Assembly (NCBI GenBank): GCA_963730395.1
Contig: CAVSSK010000012.1
Span: 193,038-257,037, forward strand
Direction of reading: 5' to 3'
Length of the DNA: 64,000 nucleotides
DNA from: Bog-473 sp963730395
GTDB taxonomy: Bacteria > Actinomycetota > Acidimicrobiia > Acidimicrobiales > RAAP-2
In this document: piece after piece, positions 38,242 to 47,970 of the stretch
Layout: every line of letters begins with the position of its first letter
How positions within the stretch are numbered: position 1 is the first letter of the stretch
Notes under the pieces: generated by a model
What the model saw: only the letters and a program-made list of their open reading frames with translations
The model's database searches: none
Told to the model about the DNA's origin: nothing
Translations under genes and position numbers: made by a program

Positions 38242-39603
38242 TCAGAGGACCTTCACGTTGCGGGCCTCGTCCCCCTTGCGGCCGGCGCCGACCGTGAACT
38301 CCACCGTCGAGCCCAGCGCGATGCCCCGGGTCTCGCCACCCTCGACCTGTGAGTGGTGCACGAAGAGATCCTCGCCGTCGGGACGCTCCAGGAACCCGTA
38401 GCCCCGGGCGTGGTTGAAGAACTTCACCCTGCCCGTCAGCTTCGGTGACTCCGAGTTGCCACCCCCGTCCGACGCCGCAGGTGCCTGTGCCGGAACCGAG
38501 AACGGAGCCAGCAGGATGGGCTCGAGTCCCAGCGCACGCTGCACGCCATTCATGTCCTTGTGCTGCTCGGCGGTGACCAGCGAGACGACTGTGCCCGTCC
38601 GGCCCGCCCGGCCGGTGCGGCCCGAGCGGTGGACGTAGTCGATGTGATCCGTCGCCGGGTCGAAGTGGACCACGCAGGGCAGGCCGTCGACATGGATGCC
38701 GCGGGCCACGACGTCGGTGGCCACCAGCGCGTCGGTCCGTCCCTTGGCGAACGATTCCAGCGCCCGTTGGCGTTGCCCCTGCGTGCGGTCGCCGTGCATG
38801 GGAACGGCGCGCACGCCATGGGCCTGGAGCTGGCGGACGACACGATCGGCTCCGCGCTTGGTGCGGCAGAACACGAAGGCCTGCCCGTGGTTCTCGATCA
38901 GCTGGGCCGTGATGGCCACCCGATCGGCCCGCTCCACCTTCCAGAAATGGTGGGCGACGTCGCTCTTCGCCTCCGCCGTGGCCTCGATGGCCACCCGGAC
39001 AGGGTCCCGCTGGTAGCTGCGGATGATGGACTCGACCTCGCGCCCGATGGTGGCCGAGAACAGGAGCACCTGGCGATTCGGGGCGGTCTGGTCCAAGAGG
39101 CGGCGCACCGCGGGGAGGAACCCCATGTCGGACATGCGGTCCGCCTCGTCGAGGACGACCGTGGTCACGTCGTCGAGACGCACGTCACCCCGCTCGATGA
39201 GGTCTTCGAGGCGGCCGGGGCAGGCGACCACGATGTTGACCCCCTTGTGCAGGGCGCGCACCTGGTCGCGGTAGCCGAGGCCGCCGAAGATCGCGACGAC
39301 CCGCTTGCGGTCGGGGCCGAGCAGGTCGCCCAGGACGTCGTGCACCTGCGTGGCCAGCTCCCGGGTCGGCACGAGGACCAACGCCCGAGGGCGGCGTGGG
39401 CGCGACTGCACGGTGTTGGCGGCCAGGGGGATCCCGAAGGCCAGCGTCTTGCCCGACCCGGTGGGCGCCTTGCCACAGATGTCACGGCCCGCCAGCGCGG
39501 GCGGGATCGCCGATGTCTGGATGGTGAGCGGCTCGGAGATCCCGAGGCGGGTGAGGCGTTCGCCGATCGGCGCGGGGACGCCAAGGTCTGAGAAGGTAGT
39601 GAT
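38242..39603 (-). CDS. DEAD-box RNA helicase fused to a C-terminal cold-shock domain
   Basis: The helicase part has the Q-motif region (SEPLTIQTSAIPPALAGRDI), Walker A KAPTGSGKTLAFGI, VLVPTRELATQV, VVLDEADRMSDMGF, LFSATIGRE and the C-terminal helicase motifs IHVDGLPCVVHFD and YVHRSGRTGRAGRTG. After a short linker the last 65 residues are a cold-shock domain: GRVKFFNHARGYGFLERPDG, then EDLFVHHSQVEGG. It would unwind and chaperone structured RNA in one chain. The frame is open to about 39603 but has no ATG, GTG or TTG upstream of 39411; the natural N-terminus seems to begin at an ATC after TTGGAG, or a base error hides the start. Confidence 0.9.
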   Translation of the reverse strand: MTTFSDLGVPAPIGERLTRLGISEPLTIQTSAIPPALAGRDICGKAPTGSGKTLAFGIPLAANTVQSRPRRPRALVLVPTRELATQVHDVLGDLLGPDRKRVVAIFGGLGYRDQVRALHKGVNIVVACPGRLEDLIERGDVRLDDVTTVVLDEADRMSDMGFLPAVRRLLDQTAPNRQVLLFSATIGREVESIIRSYQRDPVRVAIEATAEAKSDVAHHFWKVERADRVAITAQLIENHGQAFVFCRTKRGADRVVRQLQAHGVRAVPMHGDRTQGQRQRALESFAKGRTDALVATDVVARGIHVDGLPCVVHFDPATDHIDYVHRSGRTGRAGRTGTVVSLVTAEQHKDMNGVQRALGLEPILLAPFSVPAQAPAASDGGGNSESPKLTGRVKFFNHARGYGFLERPDGEDLFVHHSQVEGGETRGIALGSTVEFTVGAGRKGDEARNVKVL

Positions 39604-39722
39604 GACGAGACTCCAATCGAGTAAATGAGCGGCCTACTCGAAATGGTTTGCTCGAACGGGCCCCACCCGGCGATCGCCGGCGGCACTGCAATGATAGCAG
39701 GCGCTGGGATTAACCTGCCGTC

Positions 39723-40623
39723 GTGGCCCCGGGGGTGCTGACGCCCGACCTCAAGGAACGCTGGGACTCCGACGGGTGGTGCGTCGTGCCCGGCGTGATC
39801 CCCGCCGACGAGCTCGCCGGCGCGCAGGAGGCGGTGCACCGCCACTTCCCCACTCCGGCTGAGATGGCGCAGGACAGCGGGCCCGATGCCGCCAAGTGGC
39901 ACACCTGGGACGCGGCCTGGCCCGAGTTCCCGTTCCACAGCACGCGGCTCAACGCGCTCGGTGCTGCACCGCAACGTCGTGACGCTGGCGGAGGGGTTCC
40001 TCGGTACCGCGGACCTCGCGCTCTACATGGGAACCGCCACCGCCAAGTACGCCCACCAGGAGTCGGGCTACAACCAGTTGCTCCACGCCGACTACCCCAA
40101 CCACATGTTGGTGGTGCCGCGCCACGAGCTCGGCTACCAGCAGGTGGAGTTCTTCGTCTACCTGACCGATGTCACCAGCGAGGACGGCGCAACCCGCTTC
40201 GTCTCGTGGCAAAGGACCAAGGACATCCCCGTCGAGCGGCACACCTTGAACTACGTGGACTACGCCGACCTCTACGACGACCCGTCGGACGCGGCAGCAC
40301 CGGCCGGGTCCGTCGTGGCCTACCGGCCCGACGTCTACCACCGCTCGGTCGACTTCACGGATCCCACGCGGTACCGCATCATGCTCCACGTCTCGTTCCG
40401 GCACCGCGACGCCGCCTGGGGCGGCTACCAGGCCTGGCCGTTCCGCGGCTTCTCGTTCGAGCTCAGCAAGTTCGTCCAGCAGGCCACCCCGCGTCAGCTG
40501 GCCCTCATGGGCGTGCCCGAGCCGGGCCACCCCTACTGGAACGAGGCCACCCTGACCGGTGTGCAGGCGCGCTACCCGGGACTCGACATGTCCCCGTGGC
40601 GTGACGCGCTGCGAGGCGCCTAG
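39723..40623 (+). CDS. Phytanoyl-CoA dioxygenase family protein, one frameshift near 39955
   Basis: A non-haem Fe(II)/2-oxoglutarate-type dioxygenase of about 300 residues. The first frame gives MAPGVLTPDLKERWDSDGWC and WPEFPFHSTRLNAL; near 39955 it shifts by one base to LHRNVVTLAEGFLGTADLAL. Iron ligands are visible as HADYPNH (H-x-D) and YHRSVDFTD, with the 2-oxoglutarate Arg in PTRYRIMLHVSF. PhyH-like enzymes hydroxylate varied small molecules; the substrate is unknown. Deleting one G near 39958 restores the frame. Confidence 0.85.
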
Positions 40624-42041
40624 CCAGACGTCGCATGGGGCGACCCCGGGGCCACCTTGGGCCAGGGCATCGCGCGCTCGGCCACCAGCGCCAGATCGAG
40701 CAGCAGCTCCTCGCGGTGGTGCCCGGCCAGCACCTGCAGCCCGACCGGAAGCCCGTCCACCAGTCCGACGGGGATGCTCGTCGCCGGGCTGCCGTTGAGG
40801 TTCGACGGTGCCGTGAGCGCCGCATTGTTCATGATGGCGCGGCTGAAGCCGACCTCGTGGATCAGGTCGCGCCCCGGGATCGTCGAGGGTGGAGGGCCCT
40901 CGGCCGCGAAGGCGACATCGGGATTGGTCGAGCAGAACACGAAGTCCGCCTGCTCGAAGAGGTCCGCCATAGCCTCGTTGAGCTGGCGCCGGTAGCGCTC
41001 GATGGAGGCGGCCCGTTCCAAGGTGAACCGCTCCCTCGCTGCGTTCAGCCCCGCCCGCATCTCGCGCGAGAGCCCTTCGAGACGATCGGGGTAGGCGTCT
41101 CCGAGGTCCGCCACGAATGCCGGTTGGTTGGCCATGGCCCACTGGCCGCGTAACGGGGGCAGTGCCGGCATCACGGTGACCAGCCGCAGGTCGGCCGCGG
41201 CGGCCAGACGTTCGGCGGCGGCGGCCACCACTTCGGCCACCTCGTCGCGGACCTGAGCGATCCCGAGATCGACCACGATGGCCGCCGTCTTGCCCGACAG
41301 GTCGTAGGTGCCGAGTGCGGCCTCCCATCCGCCGACCACCGGCAGGCTCAGCGGATCGCGCCGGTCGAACCCGTTGCAGCAGTCGAAGTAGCGCGCCGTG
41401 TCGCGCACCGAACGGGTGAGGCAGCCGAGGACCGACGTCAGCGGTTCGATGCCCGCCGCGGGACCCTTGGGCACCCGCCCGTAGGTGGCCTTGAGCCCGA
41501 AGAGCCCGGCAAAGCCGGCCGGGATCCGGATCGATCCGCCCCCGTCGCTCCCGGTGGCGATGGGGAGGAGGCCCCCCGCCACGGCGGCAGCCGTCCCCCC
41601 CGACGATCCGCCCGGGGTGCGCTCCGGATTCCACGGGTTGCGCGTCGTCCCGTGCAGCTCGGTGGAGGTGCAGTTGATACCCCCGAACTCGCTGGCCGCG
41701 GTCTGCGCGGCCAGCACGGCACCCGCGGTGCGCAGGCGGAACAGCGAGGTGTCGTCGTGGTCCGAGACGCGATCCTTGAAGAGCATCGACGCCTCGGTGT
41801 AGGGCCAACCCTGGACCCGTTCGAGCTCCTTGATGCCCCAGGGGACCCCGCCGAAGGGCAACGTGACGTTGGCGTTCCGGGCCGCCTCCCGAGCCTTGTC
41901 GAAGTCCGTGAAGCTGAAGGCGTTCAGCGGCGACGCCTCGATGGCGGCGATGCAGTCGTCGAGGGCCTCGAGAGGCGACAGCTCCTTGGCCCGGAAGGCG
42001 TCGACCAGCCCCGAAGCATCGTCGAGCCACGGCGTGCCCAT
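40620..42041 (-). CDS. Amidase signature family hydrolase
   Basis: A 473-residue amidase. The Ser-cisSer-Lys triad is visible: Lys in PWGIKELERVQG, the cis-Ser in PGGSSGGTAAAVAGG and the nucleophile Ser in GSDGGGSIRIPAGFAGLFGL. It hydrolyses amide or ester bonds of small molecules; family membership does not fix the substrate. ATG 42041 gives the usual N-terminus (MGTPWLDDASGLVDAFRAKE). It converges on the PhyH gene (4-bp overlap) and diverges from the PLP-enzyme gene. Confidence 0.92.
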   Translation of the reverse strand: MGTPWLDDASGLVDAFRAKELSPLEALDDCIAAIEASPLNAFSFTDFDKAREAARNANVTLPFGGVPWGIKELERVQGWPYTEASMLFKDRVSDHDDTSLFRLRTAGAVLAAQTAASEFGGINCTSTELHGTTRNPWNPERTPGGSSGGTAAAVAGGLLPIATGSDGGGSIRIPAGFAGLFGLKATYGRVPKGPAAGIEPLTSVLGCLTRSVRDTARYFDCCNGFDRRDPLSLPVVGGWEAALGTYDLSGKTAAIVVDLGIAQVRDEVAEVVAAAAERLAAAADLRLVTVMPALPPLRGQWAMANQPAFVADLGDAYPDRLEGLSREMRAGLNAARERFTLERAASIERYRRQLNEAMADLFEQADFVFCSTNPDVAFAAEGPPPSTIPGRDLIHEVGFSRAIMNNAALTAPSNLNGSPATSIPVGLVDGLPVGLQVLAGHHREELLLDLALVAERAMPWPKVAPGSPHATSG

Positions 42042-42101
42042 GGCGTCGGACAGTACCCGAACGCCCGTCACGATGCCTCGGTGATCGCTAGCCTCCCCGC
42101 C

Positions 42102-43095
42102 GTGAAGACGGCAGAGCTGACCACCCCGGCCCTCCTCGTCGAGTCCGCCGAGCTCGATGCCAACCTCGACACCATGACGCAGGCCCTCCCCGGCGACCGG
42201 ATGCGGCCCCACGTCAAGGCTCACAAGTGCACCGCGCTGGCGGCGCGCCAGGCGGCGCAGGGGCATACCGGGTTCACCTGCGCCACGACGGCCGAGATGG
42301 AGGGCATGGCCGCGTGCCGGCCTCGGGGAGGATCTCCTGCTGGCCAACGAGGTGGCAGACGCCACCAGGCTCGGCCTGCTGGCACGAGCCGGTGCACGGG
42401 TGACCGTCGCCGTCGACTCGGAGGAGACCGTCGCCGCCGCCGCCCGGGCCGGCGTCCCCGAGGTCCTGGTCGACGTCAATGTGGGGCTCCCGCGTTGTGG
42501 CTGCCGGCCCGAGGATGCGGGGCGACTGGCCGACCGGGCGCGTGCGGCCGGCCTCGCCGTGCGCGGCGTCATGGGGTACGAGGGCCACGTCGTCGGACTG
42601 GAGGACCGGAAGACCCGGACGGAGATGCTCGAGGACTCCATGGCGAAACTGATGGTCGCCCACGATCTGGTGGGCGGGGACGTGATCTCGGCGGGGGGCA
42701 CGGGCACGTACGACCTGAACAGGTGGGCCACCGAGATCCAGGCGGGGTCCTATGCCCTGATGGACACGGCCTACGCCAAGCTCGGCCTGCCCTTCACGCA
42801 GGCGCTGACGGTGCTGTCCACGGTGATCTCCGTGTCGGACAAGTGGGCGGTGGCCGATTGCGGCCTCAAGGCGCTCGGCATGGACCACGGCAACCCGTCC
42901 GTCGAGGGCGCCGAGGTGTGGTTCTGCTCCGACGAGCACCTGACGTTCGCCCCACACGCCACGCTCCGGGTGGGCGACCGCATCCGCGTCCTCCCGGCTC
43001 ACGTCGATCCGACCGTCGCGTACCACGAGCACCTGTACGTCGTCGACGGTGACGAGGTGGTGGATCGCTGGGACGTCGACCTGCGCGGGTGGTGA
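42102..43095 (+). CDS. D-threonine aldolase/alanine racemase-fold PLP enzyme, one frameshift near 42316
   Basis: The N-terminal part (VKTAELTTPALLVESAELDA) leads to the PLP-lysine motif MRPHVKAHKCTALAARQ. After EMEGMAA near 42316 one extra base breaks the frame; the next frame continues GLGEDLLLANEVADATRLGL, VLVDVNVGLPRCGCRP, VISAGGTGTYDLNRW and ends RVLPAHVDPTVAYHEHLYVV and DRWDVDLRGW. These are hallmarks of the D-threonine aldolase/D-serine dehydratase-like group, which is PLP- and divalent-metal-dependent. The exact D-hydroxyamino acid is unknown. Confidence 0.88.
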
Positions 43096-43133
43096 CCCCA
43101 ACACCTAGGGTTACCCGTGTCAAGGAGGTGGAA

Positions 43134-43775
43134 ATGGCAGACACTACGTTCAGGATCGGGTCCGCCGCCGCATGCAGCGACGGACAGTGCGGCGAGGTGA
43201 GCCAAGTGGTCGTGAACCCCGTGGTCAGCGAGGTCACCCATCTGGTGATCGAACCGACGCACCGCAGCGGCCTCGGACGTTTGGTGCCCCTCGACTTGGT
43301 GGAGGCGGATGCGGGAGGAGTCCAGCTCCGCTGCACCCTCGAAGAGTTCGAGAACCTGCCCCGTGCCGAGGAGACCGACTTCCTCCCCGGTGGCAGCGGG
43401 TACCTGAACTACGCCCAGCACGAGGCGTACTACTGGCCGTATTACGGGCTCGAGACTTTTCCGGACCCTGCCGTCGCCAACGCCAGTGGGCTCGTCACCC
43501 GCGACACCCTGCCGCCCGGGGAGGTTGGCGTGCGCCGCGGTGAGCCCGTGCACGCGAGCGACGGTGAGATCGGCAAGGTCGAGGGTCTCGTCGTCGAGCC
43601 CGCCAACGGGCACGTCACCCACGTCCTCCTCCAAGAAGGGCACCTGTGGGGACGCAAGCAGGTTGCCATCCCGATCGGTGCGATCGAGCGCCTGGGCGAG
43701 GACATCATCGTCACCATGACCAAGCGCGAGATCGGCGATCTCCCAGCGGTGGAGCTGGCCGGATCGGGTTCGTAG
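43134..43775 (+). CDS. Tandem PRC-barrel domain protein
   Basis: A 213-residue protein with two PRC-barrel-like units, one near residues 10-75 (CGEVSQVVVNPVVSEVTHLV) and one near 135-200 (GEIGKVEGLVVEPANGHVTH, then KQVAIPIGAIERLGEDI). A YLNYAQHEAYYWPYYG linker joins them. Such proteins are cytoplasmic and often stress- or RNA-related in actinobacteria; no specific role can be given. ATG 43134 is fixed by the near-perfect AAGGAGGTG ribosome site at 43122-43130, one of the strongest in the window. Confidence 0.85.
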   Translation: MADTTFRIGSAAACSDGQCGEVSQVVVNPVVSEVTHLVIEPTHRSGLGRLVPLDLVEADAGGVQLRCTLEEFENLPRAEETDFLPGGSGYLNYAQHEAYYWPYYGLETFPDPAVANASGLVTRDTLPPGEVGVRRGEPVHASDGEIGKVEGLVVEPANGHVTHVLLQEGHLWGRKQVAIPIGAIERLGEDIIVTMTKREIGDLPAVELAGSGS

Positions 43776-43839
43776 GCCCTGACGGCTCCACGCCGAGCTC
43801 CCCTGGACCTTCGCCTCGGGCGGGCGTCGCCCGGGGTGC

Positions 43840-45681
43840 TCAGGTTGCGGAGTCCTCCCCGCCGTCGTCCCAGCTGCGCAGGGGCCGCAGCAGCGACGCC
43901 TTCTTGCGCTGGTGACCGGACATCCGGCGCAGGATGTCGTCGAGGACGACGATCGCGGTGTCGACGTGGGGCCCCTTGTTCAACATGACGCATTCGGCCC
44001 GTTGTGCCATCGCGGCGTCTGTGACCTCAGCCCGCGAGGGCTGCCCGGTTCGGGCCAGGTGGTCCAGCACCTCCGTCGCCCAGATCACGGGCAGATGTGC
44101 CGCCTCGCACACCCAGAGGATCTCCTCCTGCATCTCGGCCAGCCGCTCATACCCCGCCTCCACCGCCAGGTCACCGCGGGCGATCATCACACCCACCAGG
44201 GGTGAGCGCATCGCGTGCAGCAGGATCTCGGGCAGGCGGCTGAACGCGGCACCCGTCTCGATCTTGAGGACCAGGCCGAGTTCCCGACGCTCCCACCGAG
44301 CGAAGGTAGGCCTGCATCGTGTCCACGTCGCGCTCGTGACGGAGGAACGAAATGGCCACCATGTCGGCATGGGCCGCCGCCACGCGGAGAAGCGGCAGAT
44401 CCGCGTCGGTCACGGCATCGGTGGGAAGGTCCGCCTCGGGGATGTTGATCCCCTTCTCGGCACGCAGCTTCGAGCCACGGGACGAGGCCGTCACGATGCG
44501 CAGGTCGATCTCGCCGGGGCGGACCTGCTCGACGACGCCCGCCACCTTCCCGTCGTCCAGCACGACATGATGGCCCGGTACGCGCCGCCTCGAACGCGGC
44601 CGGCAGCGTGCAGCCGATGCGGGCCGTCCCAGACTGGCCGTGGCTCCACGGCTCGGCCGGGGCGAGATCCACCGTCAGGCAGAGCCCGTCCCCCGGGCAC
44701 AGCACGTGGTACTGGGGCTGGGCGGGGACGGCGCCGACCGAGGTGACGTCGCCTGCGCAATCGAGCTCGGCGCCGGTCTCGATGTAGGTGGTGTCCCACA
44801 CCTCGGCGGTCGCCCGCCCCGCCCCGCTGGCGACGACACGGAGGTGTCGCCGCGCCCCCCTGGTGTCGACCAGTTCGATCTGCTCGAGCGGTCTCCGGCG
44901 CGCCAGCCATGCAGCATCCACCGGAAGCGCAGGCACACCTTCCCCACGGGGCAGTGCCCCGCCGACCAGCGTGACCCGGGCGGGGGCGACGGCCACGCCC
45001 CGCAGGTCCCGCCGGGGCCGCAGGCGAACGACGCGGGGACCCTCGACCAGCGGTCCTGTCCGCATCTTGGGGCCGGGCAGGTCAACGGAGATCCGGCACG
45101 GGCGGGCAACCTCGTCGGAGGCCTTGCGGACGTTCCGGGCCATCTGCTCCCACGCCTCGGGGCAGTCGTGCGCGCCGTTGATCCTCGCCACGTCCATGCC
45201 CGAGGAGACCAGATGGCGGACCAGCTCGTAGTCGTGTGCGGCCTCGCTCGGGAGCGTCACCATGACCGCGTGGCACCCTCCCGGGCGGCCGGGAGCCGAA
45301 CAGCGCGTCGGTGTTGCGGTCGAGCGCGGCACGGCCGGCCGTGAAGCTGAGGGCGGGCGGGACGGGTAGGGGCGGGGAGTCGGGGTCCAGAGCGGAGCGC
45401 ACGCTCTCGATGGTCGCGAGGACGTGCGGCTCGCAGCGGCCCAGTGACGAAAGGCCGCGTTCGCCGAGCCCGCGTTGCAACGACCGCACGTCGCACCGGC
45501 GCAGCGCCAGGTAGTGCATCAGGTTCACCGCATCCGCTCGGTGCTCGGGATGGACCAGCGCGATCTCCTCGGCGTGGCGCGCCTCCCGCCTGGACATCGC
45601 CTCCTCGAGGCCTGCGAGGTCGCTCGCCAGACCCTGTCGTTCGCCGTTGCGGGCCGGGACGGCACGTTCCGCTCTGGCCAT
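43840..45681 (-). CDS. Atypical pyruvate kinase-like protein, at least three frameshifts
   Basis: The reading starts at ATG 45681 with an extra N-terminal domain (HPEHRADAVNLMHYLALRRC, GLSSLGRCEPHVLATIESVR) found in a long pyruvate kinase-like subgroup. It then shifts near 45280 to AVMVTLPSEAAHDYELVRHL and SSGMDVARINGAHD, near 44585 to HHVVLDDGKVAGVVEQV and KGINIPEADLPTDAVTDADL, and near 44290 to LGLVLKIETGAAFSRLPEIL and VMIARGDLAVEAGYERLAEM. The PK barrel catalytic segments are present, but the usual C-terminal regulatory domain is missing. Whether it converts PEP to pyruvate is uncertain. Confidence 0.8.
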
Positions 45682-45746
45682 CGCTCTCCTTCACTCGTCC
45701 CGTTTCCAGCTTCGGACCAGGAGGGGGACCTCGGTAGGGCCGGATG

Positions 45747-47006
45747 TCACTTCGCAGACGGCTGCGTCGACACTGGTGCATCGGGGAAGTCCCGCATGGT
45801 CCGCATGGGCGACGCGAGCAGCCAGATCCCGGCCACGGCCTGACCGGCCGCGCCGATCCACAAGGTCGGTCGCAGTCCGGCGACCGAGCCCAGAAACCCG
45901 CCGATGAGGGCGCCCATCGGCAGCACTCCCCACACCACGAAGCGCATCGTGGCGTTCATGCGGCCGAGCAGCCGATCCGGGCACAGCCGTTGGCGGAAGC
46001 TCACCTGGTTCACGTTGTAGACGACGGCCGAGAAGGAGACGATGAACATGCCTGCTCCGAAATAGAGCAGCCCTGCGCCGGCCATGGTCAGCGGGATCAA
46101 GAGCGCGCCGGCGCTGCAGGCGATGCCGATCATGGTGGCCCGTGCTCCGCCGAAGCGCCGCGCCGTCGGGGCCGCGGCCAGCGCCCCCAGCACGCCCCCA
46201 GCGCCGCCCACGGTGAAGAGGAGACCGATGACACCCGACGAGGCATGCACGGCGCGCACCAAGAAGACGATCTCGATCGCAGCAGCGATGCCGCTGAACA
46301 GGTTGGAGGTGGCTGTCGTGGCCGCGATGGCGCGCAGCAGCCTGTCGCCGAAGACGAAGCGCAGTCCCTCGCCGATGTCGTGGACCAGCTTCGGGTGCCC
46401 CTCCTCCGGCACCACCGGTTTCGGCTCGGGACGACGGATGGCGCCCACGGCCACCGCCGAGGCGAGAAAGCTCACCGAGTCCAGCGCCACGGCCGCCGAG
46501 CCGCCGATCGCCTGAACGAGGCCGCCGGCGACGCTCGGGCCGGCCACCGCGGCGACCTGGGCGCTGCCGGTCAACTTCGCGTTGCCCTCTACCAGGTGCT
46601 CCCGTCCGACGAGCGCGGGAAGGTACGACTGATACGCGACGTCGAAGAACACGGTGAGGATGCCGCTGGTCAGTGTGACGACGAACAGCTGGACCAGGGT
46701 GAGCCCACCGACGGCGTAGGCGACCGGGACCGAGCCGAGTGCAAGCACTCGACCCAGGTCGGCCCCGATCATGACCCGGCGCCGACGTACCCGGTCGACC
46801 CAGACGCCCGTCGGGAGCCCGACGACGAGGAACGCGGCCGTCGACGCCGCCGTGAGCAACCCCATCTCGAACGTCGTGGCGTCCAACGTGCGCACCGCCA
46901 GCAGCGGAATGGCGAGGAGGCTGACCTGTGATCCGAGCTCGCTCACGGTCTCGCCGCCCCACAGCAATCGGAAATCGCGGTGCTGCAGCAACACCCCTTT
47001 TGCCAT
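45747..47006 (-). CDS. MFS exporter of the EntS/MFS_3 type
   Basis: A 419-residue transporter with twelve predicted helices. The N-terminus (LLQHRDFRLLWGGETVSELG) and the loop GVWVDRVRRRRVMIGADLGR are typical of the enterobactin-exporter-like MFS_3 group; a second-half marker is RFGGARATMIGIACSAGAL. Members export siderophores, macrolides or other drugs, but the substrate is unknown. It precedes the pyruvate kinase-like gene's 5' side (convergence is absent; both are minus strand, separated by 65 bp). Confidence 0.88.
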   Translation of the reverse strand: MAKGVLLQHRDFRLLWGGETVSELGSQVSLLAIPLLAVRTLDATTFEMGLLTAASTAAFLVVGLPTGVWVDRVRRRRVMIGADLGRVLALGSVPVAYAVGGLTLVQLFVVTLTSGILTVFFDVAYQSYLPALVGREHLVEGNAKLTGSAQVAAVAGPSVAGGLVQAIGGSAAVALDSVSFLASAVAVGAIRRPEPKPVVPEEGHPKLVHDIGEGLRFVFGDRLLRAIAATTATSNLFSGIAAAIEIVFLVRAVHASSGVIGLLFTVGGAGGVLGALAAAPTARRFGGARATMIGIACSAGALLIPLTMAGAGLLYFGAGMFIVSFSAVVYNVNQVSFRQRLCPDRLLGRMNATMRFVVWGVLPMGALIGGFLGSVAGLRPTLWIGAAGQAVAGIWLLASPMRTMRDFPDAPVSTQPSAK

Positions 47007-47150
47007 CGGCGGACCCTAACTCGACCAGCGCGGCGACCCAGGGGTGGGGACAGGCCCGTCGGCTGCACTCCTCGTTGCGGGCGTAGCCTGACGACGACGG
47101 AGGGCGCGGCGGTGGGTGTCGCGCCGCTCCACTGGGGGTAACGCTCGACG

Positions 47151-47936
47151 ATGCCGGTGTTGATCGGGACGTCCGGATGGCAGTACGCCGATTGGCGCGG
47201 GCGCCTCTACCCGCGGCGCATGCCTCAGTCAGGGTGGCTTGGGCACTATGCCGAGCTCTTCCGCACCGTCGAGGTGAACAATGCCTTCTACCGGTTGCCC
47301 GAATCCGGCACCTTCACACGGTGGCGGGACGCGACACCCGACGACTTCGTCATGGCGGTCAAGGCCAGCCGGTACCTCTCGCACGTGCGCCGGCTCAGAG
47401 ATCCGGCTGAGCCGGTCGGGCGGCTGCTGGGTCGGGCGCAGCACTTGGGTGACAAGCTCGGCCCGGTCCTGCTCCAGCTGCCACCGAATTTCCGATCAGA
47501 CCTGTCCGCGCTGCGAGCGACTTTGGAGGCCTTCCCACGGACGGTGCGCGTCGCGTTCGAGCCGCGGCACGAGTCCTGGCACACCGACGCGACCTTCGAG
47601 ATCCTGGAGGAATTCGGCGCCGCCTTGTGTCTGAGCGACGCGCCCGGTCGCAGGAGTCCGATCCGACGGACGACCGGCTGGGGGTATCTCCGCTTCCACG
47701 AGGGCAGGTCGTCGCCCGCCCCGTGCTACGGACGTGCGGCGCTCGCGACCTGGGCGCACCGGTTGGCCGAGCTGTGGGACGGGGGCGACGACGTCTACGT
47801 GTACTTCAACAACGACCGGGGCGGCTGCGCCGTTCGTGATGCCCACCGCTTCGCACTGGCCGCCACCAAGGTGGGGCTCGTGCCGACCCGTGTGCCGAGC
47901 GCCCGCGAGGCGTCCCTCGCGCCGAGCGACGCCTGA
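47151..47936 (+). CDS. DUF72 (YecE-like) protein
   Basis: A 261-residue TIM-barrel-like protein beginning VLIGTSGWQYADWRGRLYPR, then YAELFRTVEVNNAFYRLPES, FVMAVKASRYLSHVRRL, LGPVLLQLPPNF, VAFEPRHESWHTDATFEIL and VYVYFNNDRGGCAVRDA, all signature blocks of the DUF72 family. The biochemical role is not established. It is the first of a plus-strand pair, followed after 34 bp by a membrane protein. Confidence 0.93.
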   Translation: MPVLIGTSGWQYADWRGRLYPRRMPQSGWLGHYAELFRTVEVNNAFYRLPESGTFTRWRDATPDDFVMAVKASRYLSHVRRLRDPAEPVGRLLGRAQHLGDKLGPVLLQLPPNFRSDLSALRATLEAFPRTVRVAFEPRHESWHTDATFEILEEFGAALCLSDAPGRRSPIRRTTGWGYLRFHEGRSSPAPCYGRAALATWAHRLAELWDGGDDVYVYFNNDRGGCAVRDAHRFALAATKVGLVPTRVPSAREASLAPSDA

Positions 47937-47970
47937 TGCCGTTTCGGCGTGGCTGGGATATACCGGTGCG

